Positions 35,490 through 44,990 of a stretch of DNA of 64,000 nucleotides are shown here, one piece after another. The stretch's first letter is position 1. The number at the start of each line of letters is the position of its first letter. Origin of the DNA: Roseibium sp. TrichSKD4 (GTDB lineage: Bacteria > Pseudomonadota > Alphaproteobacteria > Rhizobiales > Stappiaceae); contig NZ_GL476319.1 of the NCBI RefSeq assembly GCF_000148725.1, positions 124,311 through 188,310 on the forward strand, written 5' to 3'. Below the pieces are notes generated by a model. That model was not told the DNA's origin, made no database searches, and worked only from the letters and a program-made list of their open reading frames with translations. A program made the translations under genes and the position numbers.

Positions 35490-36761
35490 ATGACCCGTTT
35501 TTCTGCATGGACCGTGTTTTGGAATGGCCTCACCGGCCAAAAGGGTTGGGGCCGCCAGTGGCGGGACCCTGAGCCCAAATCACATTATGACGTCGTGATT
35601 GTTGGAGGTGGGCTGCATGGACTGGCCACCGCCTACTACCTTGCCAAGAACCATGGCGTGACGAATATCGCGGTATTGGAAAAGGGGTGGCTTGGCGGAG
35701 GCAATGCAGGTCGGAATACAACAATTGTCCGCTCTAACTATGGACGCCCCGGCAACCGAGAATTCTATGAAGAATCCTTACGCCTTTGGGAAAACCTGAG
35801 CCATGACCTGAACTACAACGTCATGTTCAGTCAGCGCTCCCATATTGCCTTACTGCACAGTCCTGGCGCGATAGATGCTGCTGCGCGCAACTACAATACG
35901 ATGCGACTGACAGGCACGCCCGATGCAGAAATCTGGGATTTGCCAACCCTCAAGAGGGAAGTTCCGCATTTGAACTACAGCGCCACGGCCCGTTTCCCAA
36001 TTATGGGTGCGGCCGTTCAAAAACGCGCTGGAACGGCCCGCCATGACGCGGTTGCGTGGGGATATGCGCGTGGAGCTGACCAACTGGGTGTCGACATTCT
36101 GCAGCAATGTGAAGTAACTGGCGTAAAGCGGACTGAGGACACGGTCACTGAACTGGAAACCAGCCGCGGTCCCATCACCGCTGGCAAGGTCGCTTTTGCA
36201 GTCGCCGGAAACACCTCACGGCTCTGGACGATGGCCGGATTGGGGCGGTTGCCAATTGAGTCCCACAAGCTGCAAGCCTTTGTCTCTGAACCCTTGAAAC
36301 CGCTTCTGGATCAGGTCGTTGTCTTCGGCGTCGGTGGGGCCCATTTCTACATCTCGCAATCGGACAAAGGTGGAATGGTCTTTGGCGGCGATCTGGACTG
36401 GTACAAGTCCTACGCCCAGCGCGGAAACCTGCCGATGGTGCAAGATGGGTGTGAGGCCGCCATGTCGATCTTGCCGTGCCTTGGGCGGGTCAAACTGTTG
36501 CGCCACTGGTCTGGTGTTGTCGACATGTCCATGGATGGAACGCATTTCATCTGCAAGACGCCACTCAGCAATCTCTATCTAAACGCGGGTTGGAATTATG
36601 GGGGCTTCAAGGCCAGTCCGGCATCTGGTTGGTATTTTGCCGACCTGATTGCCAATGACAGGCCGCATGAGCGTATTCAGTCTTTCGATCTCAAGCGGTT
36701 CGAGCGCGGTATTCAAATCGATGAACGAGGCGCGGGCCCGGACCCGAAGCTGCACGGATAA
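35490..36761 (+). CDS. soxB: Sarcosine oxidase subunit beta
   Basis: FAD/FMN-binding subunit of heterotetrameric sarcosine oxidase, which oxidatively demethylates sarcosine to glycine, methylene-tetrahydrofolate or formaldehyde, and hydrogen peroxide. The FAD fingerprint VVIVGGGLHGLATAYYLA is followed by AGRNTTIVRSNYG. The segment RAGTARHDAVAWGYARGA carries the histidine that normally binds FMN covalently. ATG at 35490 gives the usual N-terminus and a 423-residue protein; a longer frame begins at 35448. First of four overlapping sox genes. Confidence 0.95.
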   Translation: MTRFSAWTVFWNGLTGQKGWGRQWRDPEPKSHYDVVIVGGGLHGLATAYYLAKNHGVTNIAVLEKGWLGGGNAGRNTTIVRSNYGRPGNREFYEESLRLWENLSHDLNYNVMFSQRSHIALLHSPGAIDAAARNYNTMRLTGTPDAEIWDLPTLKREVPHLNYSATARFPIMGAAVQKRAGTARHDAVAWGYARGADQLGVDILQQCEVTGVKRTEDTVTELETSRGPITAGKVAFAVAGNTSRLWTMAGLGRLPIESHKLQAFVSEPLKPLLDQVVVFGVGGAHFYISQSDKGGMVFGGDLDWYKSYAQRGNLPMVQDGCEAAMSILPCLGRVKLLRHWSGVVDMSMDGTHFICKTPLSNLYLNAGWNYGGFKASPASGWYFADLIANDRPHERIQSFDLKRFERGIQIDERGAGPDPKLHG

Positions 36762-36771
36762 GGAGGCATCC

Positions 36772-37068
36772 ATGATCAGAATCCCCTGCCCCTTCTGCGG
36801 CACAAGAGACCACAGCGAATTCACATACGGCGGTGACGCCAGCATCACCTACCCGGCTTTAGATGCGCCGAAGGAGGAGTGGCATGATGCTGTTTTCCTG
36901 CGCGACAACATCTGCGGACCACAGTTGGAAACCTGGCACCATGTCCACGGATGCAGAATGTGGCTGGTTATTGAGCGCGATACCATGACCCACGAAATTA
37001 TGAGTGTCCGCCCCGCAAACCCCAAACTTTCTGCCCTATTTGAAGACAACAGCGAGGCAGACCAATGA
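36772..37068 (+). CDS. soxD: Sarcosine oxidase subunit delta
   Basis: Small zinc-binding subunit of tetrameric sarcosine oxidase. The 98-residue protein has CPFCG (Cys6, Cys9) and WHHVHGC (His59, Cys61 region), the expected zinc ligands. ATG at 36772 with AGGAGG seven bases upstream is clear. It follows soxB by 10 bp and overlaps soxA by 4 bp. Confidence 0.94.
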   Translation: MIRIPCPFCGTRDHSEFTYGGDASITYPALDAPKEEWHDAVFLRDNICGPQLETWHHVHGCRMWLVIERDTMTHEIMSVRPANPKLSALFEDNSEADQ

Positions 37069-40016
37069 CGGCACGCAGGCTGGACCATGGTGGGCGGATA
37101 AATCGCGCGCACCCCCTCTCCTTCACCTTCGATGGCAACACATTTCGAGGTTACAAAGGCGACACGCTCGCTTCTGCGCTGATGGCCAATAACGAAACGG
37201 TGCTGGGGCGGAGCTTCAAATATCACCGGCCGCGTGGGATCATGTCTGCAGGCGTTGAGGAATCCGGTGCAATCGTCACCGTTGGCCGAGATGCAAGCCG
37301 GGAACCCAATGTGAAGGCACCCATGCAGGAGCTGTATGAGGGTCTGAGCGCGGAAGGGCAAAACGCCTGGCCAAATGTGCGTTTTGACCTTGGCGCGATC
37401 AACGGTCTCTTCAGCCGCTTCTTTGCCGCCGGGTTTTACTACAAGACCTTTATGGGGCTGCCGCCTTTTGAGTGGGGCCATGGTACTCGGCTCTGGATGC
37501 TCTACGAAAAGCTCATCCGGAAAGCCGCCGGGATGGGATCAGCCTCACGCGAACCTGACCCAGATTGTTATGATCATGTCCACGCTTTTTGCGACGTACT
37601 GGTCGTTGGCTCTGGCCCGGCAGGTTTAACGGCGGCGCTAACCGCTGCAGAAGCAGGTCGCGATGTTATTCTGGTCGAACAGGACTTTGAGCTTGGCGGC
37701 GATACCCTAAGCGACCCATCCCGTGAGATTGAGCGCGCCCAGCTCGTCGACGCCCTTGCAAAGGCGGGCGTGCGGATCATGCCCCGCACTACGGCTTTTG
37801 GTCTCTATGACCATGGCACAGCTGGCCTGTTGGAACGCGTAACGGATCACGTGGCCGATCCGGCGGACCAACTGCCCCGTCAACGGTTTTGGACGGTCCG
37901 GAGCGACGCAACCATATTGGCAACAGGCGCGCTGGAACGCTCTATCGCCTTTGACAACAATGACCGTCCCGGTGTCATGACCGCAGCCGCTGCCCGCAGC
38001 TATCTTAACCGGTTTGGCGTTTTGCCGGGGCAGAAGATCGTTATTGCCACCAACAACGACAGCGTCCATCACACAGCGGTTGCCCTTGCGAGCGCAGGGG
38101 CAGACGTGACCCTTGCAGATATTCGAAAGCATGGGGCGTCTGACCTTCCGGCTGATATCGAGCTTCGCGAGGGCGTTGCGCCGCTAAAGGTGCATGGCAG
38201 GTCAGGTGTTGAGGCCGTGGCATTTGCAAGTGCATCCGGCAACAACTGGTCGGCTGCAGGACAAACTGATTGCGATCTTCTGCTGGTGTCCGGCGGCTGG
38301 TCGCCGGTGGTCAACCTGTCCTCACATCGTGGAGCCAAGCCGGCCTGGAATGCGGAGCTTGCCTGTTTTCTGCCCGGCTTAACCAATGAACCGATCTACC
38401 ACGCTGGGTCAGCAGCCGGAATTTGGGAGTATGAAGCCTGCAAGGCGTCTGGAGAATGGGCAGCAACGGCCGCGCTTGGCGAGGCGACTGCGCCCCCGCA
38501 GCCGGGTGGCTGGTCGACACCAATCAAACCGCTATACGAAGTGCGCTTACCTGAAGCCAAAACAAAGGCTTTTGTGGACTTTCAGCATGATGTGACCGGA
38601 GACGATGTCCGCCTTGCTCAGCAGGAAGGTTTTGTGTCAGTCGAACACTTAAAGCGCTACACCACCCTTGGCATGGCAACTGATCAGGGCAAGATGGGCA
38701 ATGTCATCGGCCTTGCCCTCATGGCGGATGCACTTGGCAAGGATATTCCAGACGCTGGAACCACCCGGTTCCGCCCTCCTTACACACCGGTTTCGATTGG
38801 TGCTTTGGCAGGCCGGAATGTTGGCCATCACTTCAAGCCCTTGCGACGCACGCCCCTCCACGACTGGAACCTCAAGCATGGTGCAACCATGACCGAGGCA
38901 GGCCCCTGGCATCGACCCTGGTATTTCGCCAAGACTGGCGAAGTCATTGATGAAGCCTATGTTCGCGAAGCTTCAACAGTGCGCAAAACTGTTGGCATTT
39001 GCGATGTCAGTTCACTTGGCAAAATCGCTGTTCAGGGACCGGATGCAGCAGAATTTCTCAACCGGGTCTATTCCAACGGTTTTGCGAAACTCCCCATCGG
39101 CAAGGCGCGGTACGGCATCATGTTGCGCGACGATGGCTTTGTCATGGATGACGGAACAACCTGGCGCCTGGGTGAAACCGAATTTTTGATGACCACAACC
39201 ACGACCAATGCCGGCAAGGTGATGGTTTTTATGGAGGAACTGCTGCAAACCCGGTGGCCGGATCTGAAAGTCCATGTCAGCTCGGTTTCGGATGAATGGG
39301 CTGCCGTATCTGTCGCAGGACCCAAGGCCCGGGCCACAATTGCCGCGTGTCTGGCTGAAGGCGAGTATATCTCCAATGAAGCACTGCCCTTTATGGGCGT
39401 ACGGAAAATCACTTTAGCCAACGGCATACCGGGGCTGATTGCGCGGATCAGCTTCTCCGGCGAGCTTGCCTATGAGCTTTATGTGCCTGCCGGGCATGGC
39501 GCAGCCATGATGGACCTTTTGTGGCCGGAAGCTGAAAGGCAAGGCGGATGCCTTTATGGACTGGAGGCGCTGGGCACGCTCCGGATTGAAAAAGGCCACG
39601 TCACGGGCGCTGAACTGGATGGGCGCGTGACAATTGATGATGCGGGCCTCGGCAAAATGGCATCAACCAAAAAACCGTTCATCGGCAGCGCCTTGCGGCA
39701 ACGCCCCGACCTATTGCGGCATGACAGGCCTCAGCTCGTCGGCATCTTCCCCAAGAACCCTGGGCAAACGTTCAAGGGCGGCGCCATATTGTGTGCAGAT
39801 GGAGAAGTGAGTGGATTTGGCGAGGGATGGATTACCGGCGTCACCCACTCCCCTATGTTCGGCCACTGGATCGGCATTGGCTTCATATCCGGCGGGCATA
39901 CCGCCTGGGCCGGCAAGACCGTGATTGCCAGCGACCTGACGCGTTCAGAAGACGTGGAAGTCGAGATCGTTTCACCTCATATGTATGACCCCGAGGGAGT
40001 GAAAATGCATGGTTGA
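37065..40016 (+). CDS. soxA: Sarcosine oxidase subunit alpha
   Basis: Large subunit (983 residues) that binds NAD and tetrahydrofolate. In order: a ferredoxin-like N-domain (FRGYKGDTLASALMANNETV, ~residues 20-110), the dinucleotide fold VLVVGSGPAGLTAALTAAEAG (~175), a central FAD-type domain, and a C-terminal aminomethyltransferase (GcvT) domain from ~610, with GLEALGTLRIEKGHVTGAEL. The folate domain lets the released methyl group leave as 5,10-methylene-tetrahydrofolate; without folate it leaves as formaldehyde. Overlaps soxD and soxG. Confidence 0.95.
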   Translation: MTARRLDHGGRINRAHPLSFTFDGNTFRGYKGDTLASALMANNETVLGRSFKYHRPRGIMSAGVEESGAIVTVGRDASREPNVKAPMQELYEGLSAEGQNAWPNVRFDLGAINGLFSRFFAAGFYYKTFMGLPPFEWGHGTRLWMLYEKLIRKAAGMGSASREPDPDCYDHVHAFCDVLVVGSGPAGLTAALTAAEAGRDVILVEQDFELGGDTLSDPSREIERAQLVDALAKAGVRIMPRTTAFGLYDHGTAGLLERVTDHVADPADQLPRQRFWTVRSDATILATGALERSIAFDNNDRPGVMTAAAARSYLNRFGVLPGQKIVIATNNDSVHHTAVALASAGADVTLADIRKHGASDLPADIELREGVAPLKVHGRSGVEAVAFASASGNNWSAAGQTDCDLLLVSGGWSPVVNLSSHRGAKPAWNAELACFLPGLTNEPIYHAGSAAGIWEYEACKASGEWAATAALGEATAPPQPGGWSTPIKPLYEVRLPEAKTKAFVDFQHDVTGDDVRLAQQEGFVSVEHLKRYTTLGMATDQGKMGNVIGLALMADALGKDIPDAGTTRFRPPYTPVSIGALAGRNVGHHFKPLRRTPLHDWNLKHGATMTEAGPWHRPWYFAKTGEVIDEAYVREASTVRKTVGICDVSSLGKIAVQGPDAAEFLNRVYSNGFAKLPIGKARYGIMLRDDGFVMDDGTTWRLGETEFLMTTTTTNAGKVMVFMEELLQTRWPDLKVHVSSVSDEWAAVSVAGPKARATIAACLAEGEYISNEALPFMGVRKITLANGIPGLIARISFSGELAYELYVPAGHGAAMMDLLWPEAERQGGCLYGLEALGTLRIEKGHVTGAELDGRVTIDDAGLGKMASTKKPFIGSALRQRPDLLRHDRPQLVGIFPKNPGQTFKGGAILCADGEVSGFGEGWITGVTHSPMFGHWIGIGFISGGHTAWAGKTVIASDLTRSEDVEVEIVSPHMYDPEGVKMHG

Positions 40017-40587
40017 TCGACAGTCCGCTTTGGCTGCGCACCGAAGACCCCAACAGACCTCCTTTGACGGTGCGACGGGAGTGTCCTTTTCCGAGGTTTG
40101 GGCGTTTTCGCTGGTTCAAATCGCAGCATGGCCAGAGACCTTGCATTCTGTGGGCGTTACAGCCACCAAACTGGCTGGGTGTGATGCTGCTCCAGCTCCC
40201 GGACGTGCTGTGTTTGAGGGCACCAGAACATTGATGCGGGTAGAACCTTTGAAGTGGTGGGTTCTAAGCGAAGCACCTCAGGATGCTTCCTCCCTTCCAG
40301 CTTCGGAAGCATCTCAAGGCGCTGTTCTGGATCTATCTCATTCACGGACGTGGCTTCGCGTTAGCGGAGACAAGGCTGCCCCGCTCCTCAACCATTATCT
40401 GCCGATCAACCTGTCCGACAGAGCTTTTCCAGTTGGGTCTGTTGCAACAACAGCCATGCATCATATTGGTGTGACGTTGTGGCGGGACGAAGACGCCTTT
40501 AATATCCTTCTGCCCCGCAGTTTGGCGAGCTCTTTGTTCGAGCTCTTCACCGAAAGCTCCAGCCAGTATGGTTATAAATTCACCTGA
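40009..40587 (+). CDS. soxG: Sarcosine oxidase subunit gamma
   Basis: Smallest structural partner of soxA, related to the C-terminal GcvT fold. The 192-residue protein has the family pattern LDLSHSRTWLRVSGDKAAPLLNHYLPINL and a closing block HIGVTLWRDEDAFNILLPRSLASSLFELF. The start overlaps the soxA end by 8 bp, with GGGAG upstream. It ends the amidase-sox operon and converges with the beta-propeller gene 28 bp away. Confidence 0.9.
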   Translation: MVDRQSALAAHRRPQQTSFDGATGVSFSEVWAFSLVQIAAWPETLHSVGVTATKLAGCDAAPAPGRAVFEGTRTLMRVEPLKWWVLSEAPQDASSLPASEASQGAVLDLSHSRTWLRVSGDKAAPLLNHYLPINLSDRAFPVGSVATTAMHHIGVTLWRDEDAFNILLPRSLASSLFELFTESSSQYGYKFT

Positions 40588-40615
40588 TGCTTAAGTGGCT
40601 TAGGGTCAGGATCCA

Positions 40616-41620
40616 TTAATTTGGAGCGACAACCACGCCCCAAGGCAATTGCCCCACCTGAATGGACTTGATCGCTTCTTGCTCGGCTACATCAATGACC
40701 GTGATGTCATTTGAGTTGCCGTTGGTTGAGAGCAGGTATTTTTCATCCGGTGTGAAATCCAGCTGCCAGACGCGCTGGCCGACAAGGATATACTTCTCCA
40801 CTTCCCGCTTCGGGATATTGATGACAGCAACCCGGTTCGCGGGCCCAAGCGCTACAAACAGCCATTCATTGTCAGACGTAATCCGCATTCCGACCGGCTG
40901 AAGCCATTCGTTTTGGACACCTGAGACTTCGAAACCGATTTTTGTCTCCAGTTCCGGCCCGGTTTCGCCATTCATGTTGATCACGGAGACCGTACCCCCG
41001 ATTTCGGAGCTGACGAAGAGAAGTGCGCCATCATTGGTGAAGTGGGCATAGCGTGGGCGTTGGTCCACCAGAATATTGTGTTTGATCTGATAGTCTTCGG
41101 TGCTGATGAAATGCGCCATGTTGGTGGTTTCAGATGTATTTATGACCCAGCGGACATCAGGACTTACGGCCATTCCTTCGGGCTCCACACCAACAGGAAC
41201 CTCGGCAACCACCGTCTTTTTGACTGTATCGACGACCGTGACGAGATTATCGTCCTCATTCGAAATGTAGAGCCGGGTGCCATCGGGGTTGATGACAAAA
41301 AGCTCCGGATCGGGCCCTGACGGCAGCGACCACAAGAACTCGTAGGTTTCGGCGTCAAACACCTTGATCGTGTCATCATCAGACGCGCACACATAAAGAT
41401 GCTTGCCATCCGGGCTGATGCCAATGCCACGCGGGCGATTCCCGGCAGGAAACTCCGCAATTGCCTCCCAAGTGTCGCTGTCAATCACGGTGACGGTATT
41501 GCCGCGTTCGTTACTGACATAGACCTTGTTGGCCTGCGCGTCGGACACGTAGCCGGACGCAACTGCAAGACTTGCTGCGAACACACCTCCAAGAAGCGTT
41601 GTTTTGATTTGTTCGATCAT
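40616..41620 (-). CDS. YVTN beta-propeller protein, PQQ-dependent catabolism-associated
   Basis: Periplasmic seven-bladed propeller. After a signal peptide (cut near DAQANKV) come repeats such as VYVSNERGNTVTVIDSDTWE, LYVCASDDDTIKVFDAETYE and LYISNEDDNLVTVVDTVKK. This is the pattern of the PQQ-associated beta-propeller family found next to quinoprotein alcohol dehydrogenases. Function is not established; a scaffold or electron-transfer partner role is proposed by context. ATG at 41620 is chosen. It follows the quinoprotein-associated binding protein, whose end lies 15 bp inside the longer reading frame. Confidence 0.85.
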   Translation of the reverse strand: MIEQIKTTLLGGVFAASLAVASGYVSDAQANKVYVSNERGNTVTVIDSDTWEAIAEFPAGNRPRGIGISPDGKHLYVCASDDDTIKVFDAETYEFLWSLPSGPDPELFVINPDGTRLYISNEDDNLVTVVDTVKKTVVAEVPVGVEPEGMAVSPDVRWVINTSETTNMAHFISTEDYQIKHNILVDQRPRYAHFTNDGALLFVSSEIGGTVSVINMNGETGPELETKIGFEVSGVQNEWLQPVGMRITSDNEWLFVALGPANRVAVINIPKREVEKYILVGQRVWQLDFTPDEKYLLSTNGNSNDITVIDVAEQEAIKSIQVGQLPWGVVVAPN

Positions 41621-41634
41621 CTGGCGAGAACCTC

Positions 41635-42855
41635 TTACTTGAATGCGTCGCAATCACTCTCCGGCTCATCAAGACCGAGCGAATCCAGTGGCGATCTGTG
41701 GTGCAAAAACCCTTCTTGAGGGGAAACTCCGACCGTTATCTTGCTGTCGGTCAAAAGGACCGGTTGCCGCATTTGGCCATTCCAGTTTCGGAAAGTTACC
41801 TTCTGGCCCTTGAAAGCTGCCAATTCAAAATCATCACCCAGCATGTAGTCCTTCAGAACTTGCGGATCGTCGCTGTTTGTCCGGGTGACAGCTTCCCCAA
41901 TGACCCGAAGCGCCAACCAGGCGTTATAATCCGCTGGTTGGAGGAAGCGACCTGACAGTTTTTCAAACCGGCGCTGAAACTGGGTAGCTCCCCACGCCTC
42001 ATGGCTTCCATGAAAGCTGACGGGCCGCAAGCCGCCAGAGCCGGCAACCGGCCGCGGTGTCCAGGCATGAAACGGGAGATACAGCGCAAAGACGTCACTT
42101 TCATCCGCTGCGATCAGCACGTCATGGTCCGTAGCATCTTGTGTAAAGACCGGCATCTGGCGCTGCACCAGCACATGCCCGCTGTCGGAACGACGAGACC
42201 CGCCGGTATCTTCATAAGTGCGTTGTTCAACAATCCGCGCCCCAAACTTCGTTGCGGCGCGCCGATAGGCATTACCTAGCTTGCGGTCATCTGGGTTGGA
42301 ACCCTCAATCAAAAGCCAACGGTTCCAGCGCTTCCAAACAAGAAACTGAGCGAGAGCGTCAGCCAGCATGGCGCGGCTAGGTGCGACGTGGAACAGATTG
42401 GTCCGGCATTTGGACTGCCGCAATGCGTTGTCTGGAGCCAAGGCATTGAAGGCCAGTACTTCTGGCCCAACAGCATCGGTTATCCGAACGGTGTCCTCTG
42501 CATTTGCCAATATGACCAGAAAACGAACACCCTCCGACACCAGTTTTTGTGCTGCTTCGACAGCCTGCTCCGGTGGAGTGGCGATCGTCGCCATCTCAAA
42601 TTTATGACCTAGAAATGAGCCTGTTGTGAGATTGTCCTCATTGCCAAGCTGAGCTCCGGAGAAGCCGAGATCGTCTGGTTTTCGATCAAAGCGCGAAACA
42701 GGTGCGAGAACCGGGTAGTCCACGCGCAAGATGCCGGTTTTGACTTCAACCGCTGCAGACGGGTTCGCCCATAAACACAACACAGCAAGCGTTATCACCC
42801 AGACACTCAACCAATGGCGTGGATGACACCAACACCTCATTCTTGAACCGGTCAT
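41635..42855 (-). CDS. PQQ-dependent alcohol dehydrogenase-associated ABC-type binding protein
   Basis: Periplasmic-binding-fold protein of the branched-chain amino acid receptor type, in the subgroup linked to quinoprotein dehydrogenases. After the leader (LAVLCLWANPSAAVEV) it shows ILRVDYPVLAPVSRFDRKPDDLGFSGAQL and RTNLFHVAPSRAMLADALAQFLVWKRW. The usual partner permease and ATPase genes are missing here, so it may have a non-transport role such as ligand sensing or dehydrogenase support. ATG at 42855 has GGGAGGGG upstream. Divergent from the DUF3280 gene. Confidence 0.82.
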   Translation of the reverse strand: MTGSRMRCWCHPRHWLSVWVITLAVLCLWANPSAAVEVKTGILRVDYPVLAPVSRFDRKPDDLGFSGAQLGNEDNLTTGSFLGHKFEMATIATPPEQAVEAAQKLVSEGVRFLVILANAEDTVRITDAVGPEVLAFNALAPDNALRQSKCRTNLFHVAPSRAMLADALAQFLVWKRWNRWLLIEGSNPDDRKLGNAYRRAATKFGARIVEQRTYEDTGGSRRSDSGHVLVQRQMPVFTQDATDHDVLIAADESDVFALYLPFHAWTPRPVAGSGGLRPVSFHGSHEAWGATQFQRRFEKLSGRFLQPADYNAWLALRVIGEAVTRTNSDDPQVLKDYMLGDDFELAAFKGQKVTFRNWNGQMRQPVLLTDSKITVGVSPQEGFLHHRSPLDSLGLDEPESDCDAFK

Positions 42856-42969
42856 GTCTCCGGCCCCTCCCGTTATTTCTCCCAAGGGCAGAATGACAGA
42901 AACGACCTGCAGCAAAACCGATACTTTCGGATCCATTGCGGCTGATAAGTGGCCGAATAGGATGGAGAA

Positions 42970-43476
42970 ATGAGATTTTTGCTGACCCTCATGCTGTTCC
43001 TGTATTCGGGAGTTGCAAATGCTGAAAACGCATTCGCGCCCGGAGCCAAGATCGCCTTCTTGGGGCTAACCTTTTTGGACACATCAACCGAGGGCGCTTA
43101 CTTCGGTGCGCGCGATGATGAAGCACAGCGCCTTAGTCTTCTGGAAGAGCTGATATCAGACCGTTTTGGCTCAGAAGGCATGGTCCTTCTGGACCTTGCT
43201 CCCATCGCGGGAAAACTGGAAAACACCACCAATCCGGCGAACTGCTATGGCTGCGATGTGCGTATGGCCAAAGAGCTGGATGCAGACTTTGTGGTGGTTG
43301 GCGTGGTCCAGAAAGTCTCTAATTTAATCATCTCCATGAACCTTGTGATGCGCGATGTAGAAACCGGCAAAGCCGTACGCGGTCGGTCAGTCGATGTGCG
43401 CTCCAATACAGACCAGTCATGGACACGCGGCATGAAATACATTCTCAAAACCACCTTCTTCAAGGAGCAACGCTGA
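42970..43476 (+). CDS. DUF3280-type secreted protein of the XoxF cluster
   Basis: A 168-residue exported protein (leader cut near VANAENA). It has IAFLGLTFLDTSTEG, a CYGCDVRMAKELDADFVVVGVVQKVSNLI block and a C-terminus with SWTRGMKYILK, as in DUF3280/DUF2380 proteins often found beside quinoprotein dehydrogenases. The CxxC pair suggests redox chemistry or metal binding. Function unknown. It starts a four-gene operon (with SRPBCC, propeller and SoxYZ-like genes). Confidence 0.75.
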   Translation: MRFLLTLMLFLYSGVANAENAFAPGAKIAFLGLTFLDTSTEGAYFGARDDEAQRLSLLEELISDRFGSEGMVLLDLAPIAGKLENTTNPANCYGCDVRMAKELDADFVVVGVVQKVSNLIISMNLVMRDVETGKAVRGRSVDVRSNTDQSWTRGMKYILKTTFFKEQR

Positions 43477-43477
43477 C

Positions 43478-44023
43478 ATGATGTTCAGAATATTTGCAAT
43501 GTTTGCCCTCCTGTTGGCACCTGCGATCACCACTTTGGATGCGCAGGCGCATGGGCCAACGCGCCAGAAGGTCACCGTCACCAAAGAGATTGCCGCCCCT
43601 CCCGCCGAGGTTTGGGCAAGGGTTGGAAACTTTCAGGACATGAGCTGGCATCCAGCCGTTCATTCCTCAACCGGCGAAGGCGACAATGCCATTGATGCCA
43701 CACGGGTGCTCACACTCGGGGAAGCCGGCGGCCCCACCATCTCGGAAATTCTCTACAAGTTCAGTGATGCGAAGATGAGCTACTCCTACCGGATCACTGA
43801 CGTGAACGTCGAAGTGCTTCCGGTCACCAATTACTCTTCCCATCTGACGGTCAAACCCGGTGCGGACGGTGGATCGCTTGTCGAATGGCGTGGCGCTTTT
43901 TATCGCGGCTATCCAAACAATGACCCGCCGGAGCATTTAAATGATGAAGCAGCCATCAAAGCTGTAACCGGCGTTTACGAGGCTGGACTGAATGCGCTTC
44001 AAGCCAGTTTTGCAGGCAACTGA
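43478..44023 (+). CDS. SRPBCC family protein, MxaD-like
   Basis: Exported SRPBCC (START-like) protein of 181 residues; signal peptide ends near DAQAHGP. Helix-grip features: VTVTKEIAAPPAEVWARVGNFQDMSWHPAVHSS and a C-terminal long helix. MxaD, a protein needed for efficient electron transfer from methanol dehydrogenase in methylotrophs, is of this type, so a related role with XoxF is plausible. It starts 1 bp after the DUF3280 stop and overlaps the propeller gene by 32 bp. Confidence 0.8.
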   Translation: MMFRIFAMFALLLAPAITTLDAQAHGPTRQKVTVTKEIAAPPAEVWARVGNFQDMSWHPAVHSSTGEGDNAIDATRVLTLGEAGGPTISEILYKFSDAKMSYSYRITDVNVEVLPVTNYSSHLTVKPGADGGSLVEWRGAFYRGYPNNDPPEHLNDEAAIKAVTGVYEAGLNALQASFAGN

Positions 44024-44990
44024 TCTTCTCGTTGCCGCACTGTACGTATGTTTCCCTGCAAGTTCGGTCGCGCTTGCAGGGACTTATGCTTTTGTGACCA
44101 ATCAAAACAGCTCTGACGTCAGCGTTCTCGATCTTGAGTCTCAAACCGAAATTCGACGGATACCCGTGCCGGGAAAACCCGCAGGTGTTGCCGTAAGTCC
44201 GGTCCATGGCTCCTTCTACACAGTCAGTCCAGACAGCAAGACGGTGCACCGGTTTTCGCTAAAGACCTGCGAAGAAATCGCCCACGCGCTTTTGCCCGGA
44301 GGCCCGACAGGCATTGCCGTCGCACATGGTCTTGGCAAAGTCTTTGTTGCTGACTGGTATAATGCGCGCGTCTTCGTGCTGGATGCCACCACACTATCCC
44401 ATGTCGCAGACCTTGCCACGGGCAGCGCTCCAGCCGGTGTTGTCGTTGCTCCAAAGGAGGACTGGCTTGCGTCAGCTGCCCGGGATGCCGATCAGGTTTC
44501 CATATTCGATCTACCCTCGATGAACCTTCGTCATCGGGTAACTGTCGGCACGCGTCCCTTCGGGATCGCAATTGGGCCCGATGAGCGCCTGCACGTTGCC
44601 AATGTCGGCACACATGACATTTCCGTTGTTGATCCGGATACCGGGGCTGTTGTGGCAACCGTTCCGGTTGGCAAGCGCCCCTATGGCGTGGGCTTTGCCC
44701 AGGGGTTGGCGTTCAGCACAGATCAATATGCCGACACCATCACCGTCTACTCGCTGGAGACTTTGTCTCAGCTCACCAAGATCGACGTTGGCGAGTACCC
44801 GGAAGGTATCGAGGCTACGCGAGATGGCAGCCTTGTGGTCTCCACCAACTGGTTTTCAAACACGGTCTCATTGATCGATCCGGCGACACAAACTGTTGTT
44901 GGTGAGATTGAGACTGGAGATGGGCCGCGTGCATTTGGCCGATTTTTATATTCAGCTCCTGAAGGACTTGAACCATGCCGGGACAGATAA
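43992..44990 (+). CDS. YVTN beta-propeller protein, second copy
   Basis: Exported 332-residue propeller. After a leader ending near SVALAG come repeats YAFVTNQNSSDVSVLDLES, VFVADWYNARVFVLDATT and LHVANVGTHDISVVDPDTG. It overlaps the genes on both sides (32 bp upstream, 16 bp with the SoxYZ-like gene), which shows tight operon packing. Only distantly similar to the propeller at 40616-41620, so the two are likely not redundant. Function unknown within the quinoprotein system. Confidence 0.82.
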   Translation: MRFKPVLQATDLLVAALYVCFPASSVALAGTYAFVTNQNSSDVSVLDLESQTEIRRIPVPGKPAGVAVSPVHGSFYTVSPDSKTVHRFSLKTCEEIAHALLPGGPTGIAVAHGLGKVFVADWYNARVFVLDATTLSHVADLATGSAPAGVVVAPKEDWLASAARDADQVSIFDLPSMNLRHRVTVGTRPFGIAIGPDERLHVANVGTHDISVVDPDTGAVVATVPVGKRPYGVGFAQGLAFSTDQYADTITVYSLETLSQLTKIDVGEYPEGIEATRDGSLVVSTNWFSNTVSLIDPATQTVVGEIETGDGPRAFGRFLYSAPEGLEPCRDR

